DNA of 64,000 nucleotides from Kocuria turfanensis. GTDB taxonomy: Bacteria; Actinomycetota; Actinomycetes; Actinomycetales; Micrococcaceae. The stretch lies in assembly GCF_001580365.1 (NCBI RefSeq), contig NZ_CP014480.1:2171008-2235007 (forward strand), written 5' to 3'. A program made the translations under genes and the position numbers. Under the pieces are notes generated by a model that saw only the letters and a list, made by a program, of their open reading frames with translations, made no database searches and was not told the DNA's origin. Shown piece by piece: positions 26,090 through 34,412 of the stretch; the first letter of the stretch is position 1; the number at the start of each line of letters is the position of its first letter.

Positions 26090-26962
26090 GTGTCCGACCG
26101 ACGACGCCCGAGCACGCCTCTCCCGCCCCGAGGGCTCACCACGGGAGCGGCGGCGCTGACCGCACTGCTCCTGCTCACCGGATGCACCGCGGAACCGGGG
26201 GCCGGCACATCGGCGACCGCCGGGGCGGCCGCGGCGGAGCCCGTGCTCGCCGACGACCTCGAGCAGCTCGCCGTCGGGGTGCCCGGCGAGTTCGGCCTCG
26301 TCCTGCTGGGCCCGGACGGGGACGAACTGGCGTCCCGTGCCGCCGACCGCCCGTTCACGAGCGCCAGCTTCTACAAGCTCTTCGTCGCCCACGCCGTGCT
26401 CGAGCGCGTCGACCGGGGCGAGCTCGCCCTCGACGACCCGGTGCCGGGCAGCGCGCTGACCGTGGGGCACGCGCTGGCCGCGACGATGAGCTGGTCGGAC
26501 AACCCCTCGGGCGCCGCCCTGGGCCGGTGGCTCGGCTGGGCCGAGCTGGAGGAGTTCGCGCACGGGCACGGCTTCTCGGCGACGACCTTCGACCCGGACG
26601 CCGGGGACGCGGACCGGGTGGCCATGACGACCACCCCGGCCGACGTCGCGGCCCTGCTGGAGCATCTGCGCCGCGGTGAGCTGCTGTCCCCCGCCTCCAC
26701 CGCCCTCTTCCGGCAGCTGCTGGAGGACCAGCAGCTGGACTACGCCCTGCCCTCCGGGTTCTCGCCGGGCACGGCCTTCGCGCACAAGACCGGGCTGCTC
26801 GAGGACGTCTCCCACGACGCGGGTCTGCTCACCCTGGACGGTCGGGAGCACGTCGTCGTCGTGATGACGGACGGCTGGGCCGGTTACGAGGACTCCCGGC
26901 CCTGGTACCGGGACACGGGCGCCGCCCTCGAGGCGTGGCTCCTGGACCCCGCCCGTACCTGA
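26090..26962 (+). CDS. Beta-lactamase-fold serine hydrolase lipoprotein
   Basis: 290 residues. A signal peptide ends at LLLLTGC, so the mature protein is lipidated and extracytoplasmic. The three motifs of penicillin-interacting enzymes are present: SFYK (nucleophile Ser and Lys), SDN in MSWSDNPS, and KTG in HKTGLLEDVSHD. The omega-loop motif ExxLN that carries the deacylating Glu of class A beta-lactamases is not recognisable; the corresponding part reads TTFDPDAGDADRVAMTTTP. It may be a poor beta-lactamase, a peptidase or an esterase. GTG start at 26090. Stands alone between tctA and the symporter. Confidence 0.87.
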   Translation: MSDRRRPSTPLPPRGLTTGAAALTALLLLTGCTAEPGAGTSATAGAAAAEPVLADDLEQLAVGVPGEFGLVLLGPDGDELASRAADRPFTSASFYKLFVAHAVLERVDRGELALDDPVPGSALTVGHALAATMSWSDNPSGAALGRWLGWAELEEFAHGHGFSATTFDPDAGDADRVAMTTTPADVAALLEHLRRGELLSPASTALFRQLLEDQQLDYALPSGFSPGTAFAHKTGLLEDVSHDAGLLTLDGREHVVVVMTDGWAGYEDSRPWYRDTGAALEAWLLDPART

Positions 26963-27052
26963 CCGCCCCCGGCGCCGGTACCCTGCGGGCCGCCGCGCCG
27001 GACGGCCGGGCACACCGGCCCGCTGGACGCCCTCGGACGGTTAAACACGACC

Positions 27053-27068
27053 GTTACGGAAGGGAAAC
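27053..27068 (+). promoter_or_regulatory. GlnR-like box ahead of the symporter
   Basis: GTTAC-ggaagg-GAAAC matches the GTNAC-N6-GAAAC half-site pair exactly. It lies about 100 bp upstream of the symporter start, upstream of the presumed -10 near 27094-27099. Confidence 0.6.
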
Positions 27069-27093
27069 TCCGGCGCCGCACCCCGCCGACATG

Positions 27094-27116
27094 CTTTACC
27101 TGTCAGTTGACAGAAA
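27094..27116 (+). promoter_or_regulatory. -10 plus palindrome shared with the carboxylase operon
   Basis: CTTTAC (27094-27099) as presumed -10 is followed directly by the palindrome CTGTCAGTTGACAG (27100-27113) and then AAA. The leftward carboxylase operon promoter has TAATAC, then CTGTC-N4-GACAG, then AAAA in the same register (47121-47098). This is a candidate operator, probably for the TetR protein encoded at 47230. Confidence 0.6.
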
Positions 27117-27151
27117 CTCCGCTCGGGCGGGGTCCAGGCGGGGAGAAGCAC

Positions 27152-28738
27152 ATGATCATTCTCGGGGTCGGCACCACCGTCCTGGCGGTGCTCGTCATCG
27201 GCGTGCTGGTGGCGCGCAAGGTCGACGGGGACAGCACCAACTATCTCGTGGCGGGACGCCAGCTGGGCATGCCGCTGGTCGCGGTCTCGCTCACCGCCGC
27301 GGCGGTGGACTCGAACGCCACCGTGGGCAACACGGACCTCACCTCCGGCTACGGCTTCTGGGCCGGGGCGTCCCTGGCCCTGGGCCTGGCGGTGTGCCTC
27401 CTGCTGGCCGGGCTCTTCCTGGCCAAGCCCATGAACCGGATGCGGCTGCTCACCCTCGGGGACTTCTTCCGGATCCGCTACGGCCGGCGCACGGAGACCC
27501 TGGCGTCCCTCATCATGATCTTCGCCTTCACGTTCCTGCTGGCCGGCAACCTCGTGGCCTGCGGGTTCCTGCTCGAGTACTTCGCGCACGTGCCCTACGC
27601 GGCCGGAGTGGTGGTGGCCAGCGCCCTGGTGCTCAGCTACACCCTGGCGGGCGGGCTGTTCTCCGACGCCTACACCGCGGTGCTGCAGACCGTGATCACC
27701 GTGGTGGCCGCCGTGGCGCTCATCGTGTGGGTGGCGCTCACCTACGGCATCGTGGTGCCGGAGGGCATGGGCCCGTTCGACCTGGAGCAGCTCACCAGCT
27801 CGGAGGCCGGCGCCCCGGTCAACTGGGCCACGCTGGTCGCCCTCGGCATCGGCGACCTCGTGGCGATCGACTTCATGCAGCGGATCTTCGGCGCGAAGAG
27901 CCCGCGGGTGGCGCAGCGCTCCTGCTTCCTGGCGGCCGGCACCACCGCCGTGATCGGCACGATCTTCGCCCTCGTGGCCCTCACCGCCTCCTCCGTGCTC
28001 GGGCTCTCCGCCGCGGACGGGCCGATCCTCTACGCCCTGCTGGGCGAGTACGCGCCTCCACTGCTTGCGGTGCTGGTGCTGTCCGGCATCGTGGCGGCGT
28101 CCTTCTCCACGGCCTCCGGCGCGATCCTGGCCACCTCGGCCGTGACCGTGCGCAACGTCTTCAACGTGCGGCGCACCGAGATCTCCGGCGCCCACGACCC
28201 GCTGCTGCGCTGGACGCGGCTGGCCATGCTCCCGGTGGTGCTCATCGGGATCCTGCTGGCCGTGCGGGTCAGCCAGACCGGGATCCTGCTGACCCTGGCC
28301 TTCGACCTGATGCTGGCGAGCCTGTCGGCGTCCTTCATCCTGGGCGCCTTCTGGAAGCGGCCCGGCGCCCGCGCCGCCCTGGCCGCGGCGGGCGTCGGCC
28401 TGACCAGCCGGCTGGTGTTCCTCGCGCTGACGCCCACGATCTACGGCGCCCCCAACGAGCTCTTCCACCTCGAGAGCACCCTCGTCACCAGCGCCTTCGA
28501 CGGCTGGGCCACCCTGCTGGCCGGCGCCCTGGGCTGGCTGACCTACGTGCTCGTGGGTCTCACCGCCGCCCGGCCCCAGGCCGAGACGGACACGCAGCGG
28601 CTGGAGCTGTACCGCCTCTACCGCGAGCAGACGCCCTCGGGCTTCACCCCGCGCGTGCGCGCGGGCGCGGCGGCCGAGCGCGCTGCCGCACCCGACGTCG
28701 AACCCGCCGTCGATCCGCAGGTCCCGGCGCGCGTCTGA
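27152..28738 (+). CDS. Sodium:solute symporter family transporter
   Basis: 528 residues from ATG 27152, which follows GGGGAGAAG; an in-frame TTG at 27107 is a poorer start inside the operator. Around 13 membrane helices. SSS-family features are NYLVAGRQLGMPLVAVSLTAAAVDSNATVGNTDLTSGYGFW in the first helices, DFFRIRYGRR, and SGIVAASFSTASGAILATSAVTVRNV. The C-terminal 50 residues are soluble. Promoter elements shared with the urea/guanidine carboxylase operon suggest it imports that operon's substrate or another nitrogen compound. A bidirectional terminator separates it from rhaB. Confidence 0.88.
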   Translation: MIILGVGTTVLAVLVIGVLVARKVDGDSTNYLVAGRQLGMPLVAVSLTAAAVDSNATVGNTDLTSGYGFWAGASLALGLAVCLLLAGLFLAKPMNRMRLLTLGDFFRIRYGRRTETLASLIMIFAFTFLLAGNLVACGFLLEYFAHVPYAAGVVVASALVLSYTLAGGLFSDAYTAVLQTVITVVAAVALIVWVALTYGIVVPEGMGPFDLEQLTSSEAGAPVNWATLVALGIGDLVAIDFMQRIFGAKSPRVAQRSCFLAAGTTAVIGTIFALVALTASSVLGLSAADGPILYALLGEYAPPLLAVLVLSGIVAASFSTASGAILATSAVTVRNVFNVRRTEISGAHDPLLRWTRLAMLPVVLIGILLAVRVSQTGILLTLAFDLMLASLSASFILGAFWKRPGARAALAAAGVGLTSRLVFLALTPTIYGAPNELFHLESTLVTSAFDGWATLLAGALGWLTYVLVGLTAARPQAETDTQRLELYRLYREQTPSGFTPRVRAGAAAERAAAPDVEPAVDPQVPARV

Positions 28739-28748
28739 GTGCTCGGGA

Positions 28749-28794
28749 CCCGCGCTGCGGGGCCGGTCCGGCGGGGCCGGCCCCACAGCGCGGG
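28749..28794. terminator. Bidirectional terminator between symporter and rhaB
   Basis: An 18-bp stem with one mismatch (28749-28766 with 28777-28794) and a ten-base loop fills the gap between the two convergent stop codons. It can end both transcripts. Confidence 0.8.
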
Positions 28795-28798
28795 ATGC

Positions 28799-30262
28799 TC
28801 AGCGCGCGGTGTCCGTCACGGTCCGCGGCTGGTAGCGGACGGGCTCGAAGGTGGTGGCCACGATGCCGCGCAGCGCCTCGAGGTCGCCCGTCACCAGGCC
28901 CGCGGCGCGGGCCTGGACCAGGACGTTGCCCACGGCGGTGGCCTCCACGGGGCCGGCGGCGACGGTGCGGCCGGTGCGGTCGGCGGTGAGCTGGCACAGC
29001 AGGGCGTTCTGGGACCCGCCGCCGACGACGTGGATCGTGCGGATGCGCTTGCCCGACAGGTGCTCGGCCTGCTCGATCGTGGTGGCGTAGGCGGCCGCCA
29101 GCGACTCCAGGATGCAGCGCACCACCTCGGCGCGGGTGCGCGGGGGCTCCAGGCCCCGCTCCTCGCACCAGGCCACGACCCGGGCGGGCATGTCCCCGGG
29201 GGCGGTGAAGCGCTCGTCGGTGGCGTCGACGACGGACACGGGCCGGGTCACCGCGGCGGCCTCGGCCAGCAGCGCCGCGAGGTCGCTGCTGCGCTGGGCG
29301 TCGCTGGCGCCGGGGCCGTCCCAGGTGCGGATCGACTCGGAGAGCAGCCACAGCCCCGAGACGTTCTTCAGGAAGCGCACCCGGCCGTCGAGTCCCCCCT
29401 CGTTGGTGAAGTTGGCGGCACGGCTCTCCGGGGTCAGGACCGGGGCGTCCAGCTCGATCCCGACCAGCGACCACGTGCCCGAGGAGATGAACGCCGCGGC
29501 GTCGTCGGTCGTCGGGACTGCGACCACGGCCGAGGCGGTGTCGTGGGAGCCCACGGCGGTGACCGCGAGCCCCGGGGCCGCACCCAGCTCGGCGGCGACG
29601 TCCGGCAGCAGCTCCCCGATCCTGGTGCCGGGGGTGACGACGGGGGCGAAGAGCTCGCGCGGGTAGCCGAGCCGGTCCATCAACCCGGTGTCCCACTGCC
29701 GGGTGCGGGCGTCGAGCAGCCCGGTGGTGGAGGCGTTGGTGGCCTCGGCGACCTGCCGGCCGGTGAGCCAGTAGCCGATCAGGTCCGGGACCAGGAGCAT
29801 CCGGTCGGCCAGGTCCAGGTCGCCGCGGACCCGGTCGACGGCCAGCTGGTAGACCGTGTTGAAGGGCAGGTGCTGCAGACCGGTGCGGGCGTGGAGCTCC
29901 TCCGGGGACACCCGTCCGTGCACGGCCTCCACCCCGACGGCGGTCCGCTCGTCGCGGTAGGAGTAGGGCGCCCCGAGCATCCGGCCGTCCCGCAGCAGGG
30001 CGTAGTCGACGGCCCAGGAGTCGATCCCGATCGAGACGACGAGCTCGCCCTGCCGCAGGGCCTGGGCCAGCCCGGCGGTCAGGGACCGGTGGAGCTCGGT
30101 GATGTTCCAGTGCAGCCCGGTCCGCCCGCCCTCGTGCAGGCGCACCGGCTGGTTGGGGAAGCGGGCGAGGTGGCGCAGCCGGAGCCGCCCGTCCTCGATC
30201 CCGCCCAGGATCACCCGTCCGCTGGTGGCGCCCAGGTCCACCGCCGCCACGGTTCTCGTCAT
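28799..30262 (-). CDS. rhaB: Rhamnulokinase
   Basis: 487 residues; FGGY-family kinase phosphorylating L-rhamnulose to L-rhamnulose 1-phosphate. The N-terminus VAAVDLGATSGRVILG is the phosphate-binding loop; SIGIDSWAVDYALL and GSHDTASAVVAVP are family motifs; IRTIHVVGGGSQNALLCQLTAD near the C-terminus binds the adenosine. Last gene of the leftward rhaI-rhaEW-rhaB operon, 28 bp after rhaEW. Confidence 0.95.
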   Translation of the reverse strand: MTRTVAAVDLGATSGRVILGGIEDGRLRLRHLARFPNQPVRLHEGGRTGLHWNITELHRSLTAGLAQALRQGELVVSIGIDSWAVDYALLRDGRMLGAPYSYRDERTAVGVEAVHGRVSPEELHARTGLQHLPFNTVYQLAVDRVRGDLDLADRMLLVPDLIGYWLTGRQVAEATNASTTGLLDARTRQWDTGLMDRLGYPRELFAPVVTPGTRIGELLPDVAAELGAAPGLAVTAVGSHDTASAVVAVPTTDDAAAFISSGTWSLVGIELDAPVLTPESRAANFTNEGGLDGRVRFLKNVSGLWLLSESIRTWDGPGASDAQRSSDLAALLAEAAAVTRPVSVVDATDERFTAPGDMPARVVAWCEERGLEPPRTRAEVVRCILESLAAAYATTIEQAEHLSGKRIRTIHVVGGGSQNALLCQLTADRTGRTVAAGPVEATAVGNVLVQARAAGLVTGDLEALRGIVATTFEPVRYQPRTVTDTAR

Positions 30263-30290
30263 GGTCGTCGCCTCCGCTGCCGAGCGCGCA

Positions 30291-32336
30291 TCAGCGCAGG
30301 AACGCGGCGGCCACGCCGGCGTCGACGGGCACGTGCAGGCCGGTGGTGTGCGAGAGGTCCCCGGCGGTGAGGGCGAACACCGCGTTGGCGACGTGCTCGG
30401 GCAGCACCTCGCGCTTGAGCAGGGTGCGCTGGGCGTAGAACTTGCCCAGCTCCTCCTCCGGCACCCCGTAGACCGCCGCGCGCTTGGCGCCCCAGCCGCC
30501 GGCGAAGATCCCCGAGCCGCGGACCACCCCGTCGGGGTTGATCCCGTTGACCCGGATCTGGTGCTCGCCCAGCTCGGCGGCCAGCAGCCGGACCTGGTGG
30601 GCCTGGTCGGCCTTGGTGGCGGAGTAGGCGATGTTGTTCGGCCCGGCGAAGACCGAGTTCTTCGAGGAGATGTAGACGATGTCCCCGCCCATGTCCTGGG
30701 CGATGAGCACCCGGGCGGCGTTCTTGGAGACCAGGAACGAGCCCTTGGCCATGACGTCGTGCTGGAGGTCCCAGTCGGCCTCGGTGGTCTCCAGCAGCGG
30801 CTTGGACAGCGAGAGCCCGGCGTTGTTGACCACCAGGTCCAGCCCGCCGAAGCCCAGCACCGCCGCGTCGATCGCCGCCTGCACGGCGGCCTCGTCGGCG
30901 ACGTTCACGGCCACGCCCACGGCCACGTCCGGGCCGCCGAGCTCGGCGGCGGCCGCGCGCGCCTTCTCGAGGTCGAGGTCGGCGATCACCACGCAGGCGC
31001 CCTCGGCGGCCAGGCGAGCGGCGATGGCCTTGCCGATGCCCGAGGCGGCGCCGGTGACCAGGGCGATGCGGGTGGCCAGCGGCTTGGGCTTCGGCATGCG
31101 GGCCAGCTTGGCCTCCTCCAGCGCCCAGTACTCGATGCGGAACTTCTCGGCCTCGTCGATGGGCGCGTAGGAGGAGATGCCCTCCGCCCCGCGCATGACG
31201 TTGATCGCGTTGAGGTAGAACTCCCCGGCCACCCGCGCGGTCTGCTTGTCCTTGCCGAAGGAGAACATCCCCACCCCGGGCACGAGCACGATCGCCGGGT
31301 CCGCGCCGCGGATGGCCGGCGAGTCCGGGCCGGCGTGGCGGTCGTAGTAGGCCTGGTAGTCGGCGCGGTAGGCCTCGTGCAGCTCCTGCAGCCGGCTCAC
31401 GCACTCCTGAACCGGGGCGTCGGCCGACAGGTCGAGGACCAGGGGCTTGACCTTGGTGCGCAGGAAGTGGTCCGGGCAGGAGGTCCCAAGGGCGGCCAGG
31501 CGGGGGTGCTCGGCGGCGGCCAGGAACTCCAGCACCCGGGCGTCGTCGGTGAAGTGGCCCACCTGCGGGCGGTCGTGACCGGCCAGCCCGCGGATCACCG
31601 GGGCCAGGGCCGCGGCCTTCGCCCGGCGCTCCGCCTCGGGCAAGGCCTCGTAGCCGTCCAGGACCGGGCCGAATGGCTCGTCCGGGGAGTGCTGGTCGAT
31701 GTAGGCCTCGGCGGTGTCGATGATCCACCGGGAGTTCGTCTCGGCCTCCTCGGAGGTCTCGCCCCAGGCGGTGATCCCGTGGCCGCCCAGGATGCAGCCG
31801 ATCGCCTCCGGGTGGGCCTCCTTGACCGCCGCGATGTCCAGGCCCAGCTGGAAACCGGGACGGCGCCAGGGCACCCACACGACCCTGTCCCCGAAGATCT
31901 CGGCGGTCAGCCGCTGCCCGTCGGCGGCGGTGGCGACCGCGATGCCGGAGTCCGGGTGCAGGTGGTCCACGTGGGCGGCGTCGACCAGGCCGTGCATGGC
32001 CGTGTCGATGGACGGGGCGGCCCCGCCCTTGCCGTGCAGGCAGTAGTCGAAGGCGGCGACCATCTCGTCCTCGCGCTCGACACCGGGGTAGACCTCCACC
32101 AGGGCCCGCAGGCGGTCCAGGCGCAGCGTGGCCAGGCCCTGCTCGGTGAGCGTGCCCAGGTCCCCGCCGGAGCCCTTGACCCACAGCAGCTCGACGTCCT
32201 CGCCGGTCACCGGGTCCGTGGCGGGGCCCTGGGCAGAGGTGTTCCCGCCGGCGTAGTTGGTGTTCTTCGGATCCGCGCCCAGCCGGTTGGAGCGTTCGAT
32301 GAGGGCTTCGACGACGGAGTGCGTGGTGGTGTGCAT
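30291..32336 (-). CDS. rhaEW: Bifunctional rhamnulose-1-phosphate aldolase / lactaldehyde dehydrogenase
   Basis: 681 residues, the full length of the RhaEW fusion. Residues 1 to about 400 form a class II aldolase/adducin domain with NYAGGNTSAQG, VDAAHVDHLHPDSGIAVATAAD (zinc-binding His pair) and LGGHGITAWGE. Residues about 420-681 are a short-chain dehydrogenase with ALVTGAASGIGKAIAARLA, a VVNNAGLSL region and YSATKADQAHQVRLLAAELG. It splits rhamnulose 1-phosphate to DHAP and L-lactaldehyde and oxidises the latter. It lies 156 bp downstream of rhaI. Confidence 0.95.
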   Translation of the reverse strand: MHTTTHSVVEALIERSNRLGADPKNTNYAGGNTSAQGPATDPVTGEDVELLWVKGSGGDLGTLTEQGLATLRLDRLRALVEVYPGVEREDEMVAAFDYCLHGKGGAAPSIDTAMHGLVDAAHVDHLHPDSGIAVATAADGQRLTAEIFGDRVVWVPWRRPGFQLGLDIAAVKEAHPEAIGCILGGHGITAWGETSEEAETNSRWIIDTAEAYIDQHSPDEPFGPVLDGYEALPEAERRAKAAALAPVIRGLAGHDRPQVGHFTDDARVLEFLAAAEHPRLAALGTSCPDHFLRTKVKPLVLDLSADAPVQECVSRLQELHEAYRADYQAYYDRHAGPDSPAIRGADPAIVLVPGVGMFSFGKDKQTARVAGEFYLNAINVMRGAEGISSYAPIDEAEKFRIEYWALEEAKLARMPKPKPLATRIALVTGAASGIGKAIAARLAAEGACVVIADLDLEKARAAAAELGGPDVAVGVAVNVADEAAVQAAIDAAVLGFGGLDLVVNNAGLSLSKPLLETTEADWDLQHDVMAKGSFLVSKNAARVLIAQDMGGDIVYISSKNSVFAGPNNIAYSATKADQAHQVRLLAAELGEHQIRVNGINPDGVVRGSGIFAGGWGAKRAAVYGVPEEELGKFYAQRTLLKREVLPEHVANAVFALTAGDLSHTTGLHVPVDAGVAAAFLR

Positions 32337-32492
32337 GATCAGGTGTCTCTCTCAGGGTCGAGGTCGAGAAAAGCGGAAGGAGAACAGGTCAGCCGGCCCA
32401 GCAGAGCCGGGATCCTGCCAACCCAAGGCGGCCAGTGGTCCACGTGCGGGTTGCAGGACTCCCGCCACGCAGCGAGGGACGCGGAAAGCGGG

Positions 32493-33659
32493 TCAGGAGG
32501 CCCAGGAGGCCTGGGTGCCACCGACACGCTCGGCATTGATCCGCTGCTGGTACCCGGAGTCGGCGAAGGCGGCCATCGGGTTGGCAGGCAGTCCACGCGA
32601 CTCCCGCCAGGCGGCCAGGGCGGGCCGGACGTCGGTGTAGAAGGCGTCCATCAGGATCTGGTGGGCCCCCAGCACGTCCCCGGCCTCCTGGGCGGCCGTC
32701 AGCGAGGCCCGGTCCAGCAGCAGCGCCCGGGCGGTCATCTCCTGGACGTTGAGCACCGAGCGGATCTGCCCGGGGATCTTCTCCTCGACGTTGTGGCACT
32801 GGTCGAGCATGAAAGCCACGCCCGAGGCCGGGTCCAGGCCCCAGCCGCGGACGACCTCCACCATGATGCGGAACAGCTGGAACGGGTCCGCGGCACCGAC
32901 GATGAGGTCGTCGTCGGCGTAGTTGCGGGAGTTGAAGTCGAAGGACCCGAGCTTGCCCAGCCGCAGCAGCTGCATCACGATGAACTCGATGTTGGTGCCG
33001 GGGGCGTGGTGGCCGGTGTCGAGGCAGACCACGGCCCGCTCCCCCAGGGCGGCGACCTGGGCGTAGGCGGTGCCCCAGTCCGGCACGTCGGTGTGGTAGA
33101 ACGCCGGCTCGAAGAACTTGTACTCCAGCACCAGCCGCTGCTCCGCCCCGACCTGGGCGTAGATCTCCGCCAGCGACTCGGCCAGCCGGTCCTGGCGGCC
33201 CCGCATGTCCTGCTGGCCGGCGTAGTTGGTGCCGTCGGCCAGCCAGATCTTCAGGTCCCGCGAGCCCGTGGCGTCCATGACCTCCAGGCACTCGAGGTGG
33301 TGCTCGATCGCCTTCCGCCGTACCGCGGGGTCGGTGTGGGTGAGGGAGCCGAACTTGTAGACGTCGTCCTGGAAGGTGTTGGAGTTGATCGTCCCGATGG
33401 CCACCCCCTGGTCGGCGGCGTAGCGGGCCAGGCCCGCGTAGTCGTCGACCCGGTCCCACGGGATGTGCAGCGCCACGGACGGAGCGAGCCCGGTCAGCCG
33501 GTGCACCATGGCGGCGTCGGCGATCTTCTCCTCCACCGTGCGTGGCGTCCCGGGCGTGGGAAACACCTTGAACCGGGTCCCGGAGTTGCCGAACGCCCAG
33601 GAGGGCAGCTCGATGGCCTGGGTGGCCAGCTGTGGCGCGATGTCGTCGAATGCAGTCAT
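32493..33659 (-). CDS. rhaI: L-rhamnose isomerase
   Basis: 388 residues from ATG 33659; upstream in-frame ATGs near 33734 lie inside the promoter and operator. TIM-barrel isomerase of the Pseudomonas stutzeri RhaI type rather than E. coli RhaA. Metal-site segments are LVLEYKFFEPAFYHTD, VVCLDTGHHAPGTNIEFIV and GSFDFNSRNYADDDLIVG. It converts L-rhamnose to L-rhamnulose. First gene of the leftward operon, repressed (inferred) through the operator at 33719-33730. Confidence 0.93.
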   Translation of the reverse strand: MTAFDDIAPQLATQAIELPSWAFGNSGTRFKVFPTPGTPRTVEEKIADAAMVHRLTGLAPSVALHIPWDRVDDYAGLARYAADQGVAIGTINSNTFQDDVYKFGSLTHTDPAVRRKAIEHHLECLEVMDATGSRDLKIWLADGTNYAGQQDMRGRQDRLAESLAEIYAQVGAEQRLVLEYKFFEPAFYHTDVPDWGTAYAQVAALGERAVVCLDTGHHAPGTNIEFIVMQLLRLGKLGSFDFNSRNYADDDLIVGAADPFQLFRIMVEVVRGWGLDPASGVAFMLDQCHNVEEKIPGQIRSVLNVQEMTARALLLDRASLTAAQEAGDVLGAHQILMDAFYTDVRPALAAWRESRGLPANPMAAFADSGYQQRINAERVGGTQASWAS

Positions 33660-33718
33660 GACCTTCACGTCTTCCGTGCGGGAGGCGGGGCGCGACCGGC
33701 TGGGCCGCGATATGCGTA

Positions 33719-33761
33719 TGAATCGTTTCATCACGGTAAGCGGTGAGGTGGATCACGTCAA
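33719..33761 (-). promoter_or_regulatory. rhaI promoter with LacI-type operator
   Basis: Leftward, TTGACG (33761-33756) and TACCGT (33738-33733) are spaced by 17 bp. Just downstream, at the expected start of transcription, is TGAAACGATTCA (33730-33719), a near-perfect palindrome with the CG centre typical of LacI/GalR operators. The regulator is encoded at 35863-36888. Confidence 0.75.
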
Positions 33762-33777
33762 GACACGAAGTCTTGAC
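33757..33777. repeat. Perfect 8-bp inverted repeat in the rha intergenic region
   Basis: GTCAAGAC and GTCTTGAC flank a five-base spacer and overlap the rhaI -35 element. It could be a second regulator site (catabolite control) or part of a hairpin; unassigned. The remaining parts of the 327-bp rhaI-rhaM gap hold no coding sequence that I can see. Confidence 0.5.
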
Positions 33778-33837
33778 CGTCGGCGCGCGACAACGGCAAG
33801 TCGCGGCACGCCGCGCGAGGGAAATCATGTCGAGCTA

Positions 33838-33865
33838 TTGAAACGTCTCAAAAAATCGCTACGAT
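33838..33865 (+). promoter_or_regulatory. rhaM promoter with LacI-type operator over the -35
   Basis: TTGAAA (33838-33843) and TACGAT (33860-33865) are spaced by 16 bp. The palindromic TTGAAACGTCTCAA (33838-33851), again centred on CG, covers the -35, so bound regulator would block polymerase. Confidence 0.75.
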
Positions 33866-33986
33866 AGCGGCGTAGTGAGAGGCAGCTCACACGTCGCGGG
33901 TCACGCGATGCCCGGTTTGCCGGCGAGCGCCACCGCCTTCCCTGCCGTCCCGGCCCGTCCGGCCGTCCACCACGAAGGAGTCCTGC

Positions 33987-34355
33987 ATGGGCACCCACGC
34001 CTCTTCTGCGGAGCTGCAGGAACTGATCCGGCTGCCCGAGGAGACCACACGCACCCGCCGGTGCTTCCTGCTCCACATCCGGCCCGAGAAGCTGGCCGAG
34101 TACGTGGAGGTGCACCAGCGGGTCTGGCCCGAGATGCTCGCCGCGCTGCACGAGACGGGCTGGCGGAACTACTCCCTGTTCCTGCGCCCCGAGGACGGGC
34201 TGGTGGTCGGCTGCTTCGAGGCCGAGGACACCGCCGCGACCGAGCAGCGCATGGCCGAGCATCCCGTCAACACGCGCTGGCAGGCCGAGATGGCCCAGTA
34301 CTTCGTCGAGGGCTCGCGCCCCGAGCCGCTGCTGCAGTACTTCCACCTCGCCTGA
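33987..34355 (+). CDS. rhaM: L-rhamnose mutarotase
   Basis: 122 residues, slightly longer than the usual 104 because of a polar N-terminal 20 residues. The domain reads RCFLLHIRPEKLAEYVEVHQRVWPEMLAALHETGWRNYSLFL, with the catalytic His in LHIRPE, and ends at MAEHPVNTRWQAEMAQYF. It interconverts the anomers of L-rhamnose to feed RhaI. First gene of the rightward rha unit, about 120 bp downstream of its promoter. Confidence 0.93.
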   Translation: MGTHASSAELQELIRLPEETTRTRRCFLLHIRPEKLAEYVEVHQRVWPEMLAALHETGWRNYSLFLRPEDGLVVGCFEAEDTAATEQRMAEHPVNTRWQAEMAQYFVEGSRPEPLLQYFHLA

Positions 34356-34412
34356 CCCGGCCCCCGTCGTGCGCTCCGCGCCACCACCGTCACCGTCGTC
34401 GAAGGATCACCC

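Noticed and set aside
26090..26962. Ordinary class A beta-lactamase
   Set aside because: The omega-loop Glu-x-x-Leu-Asn motif is not recognisable, so resistance cannot be claimed.
27107..27109. TTG start for the symporter
   Set aside because: It lies inside the palindrome and has no ribosome site; ATG 27152 follows GGGGAGAAG and begins at the first helix.
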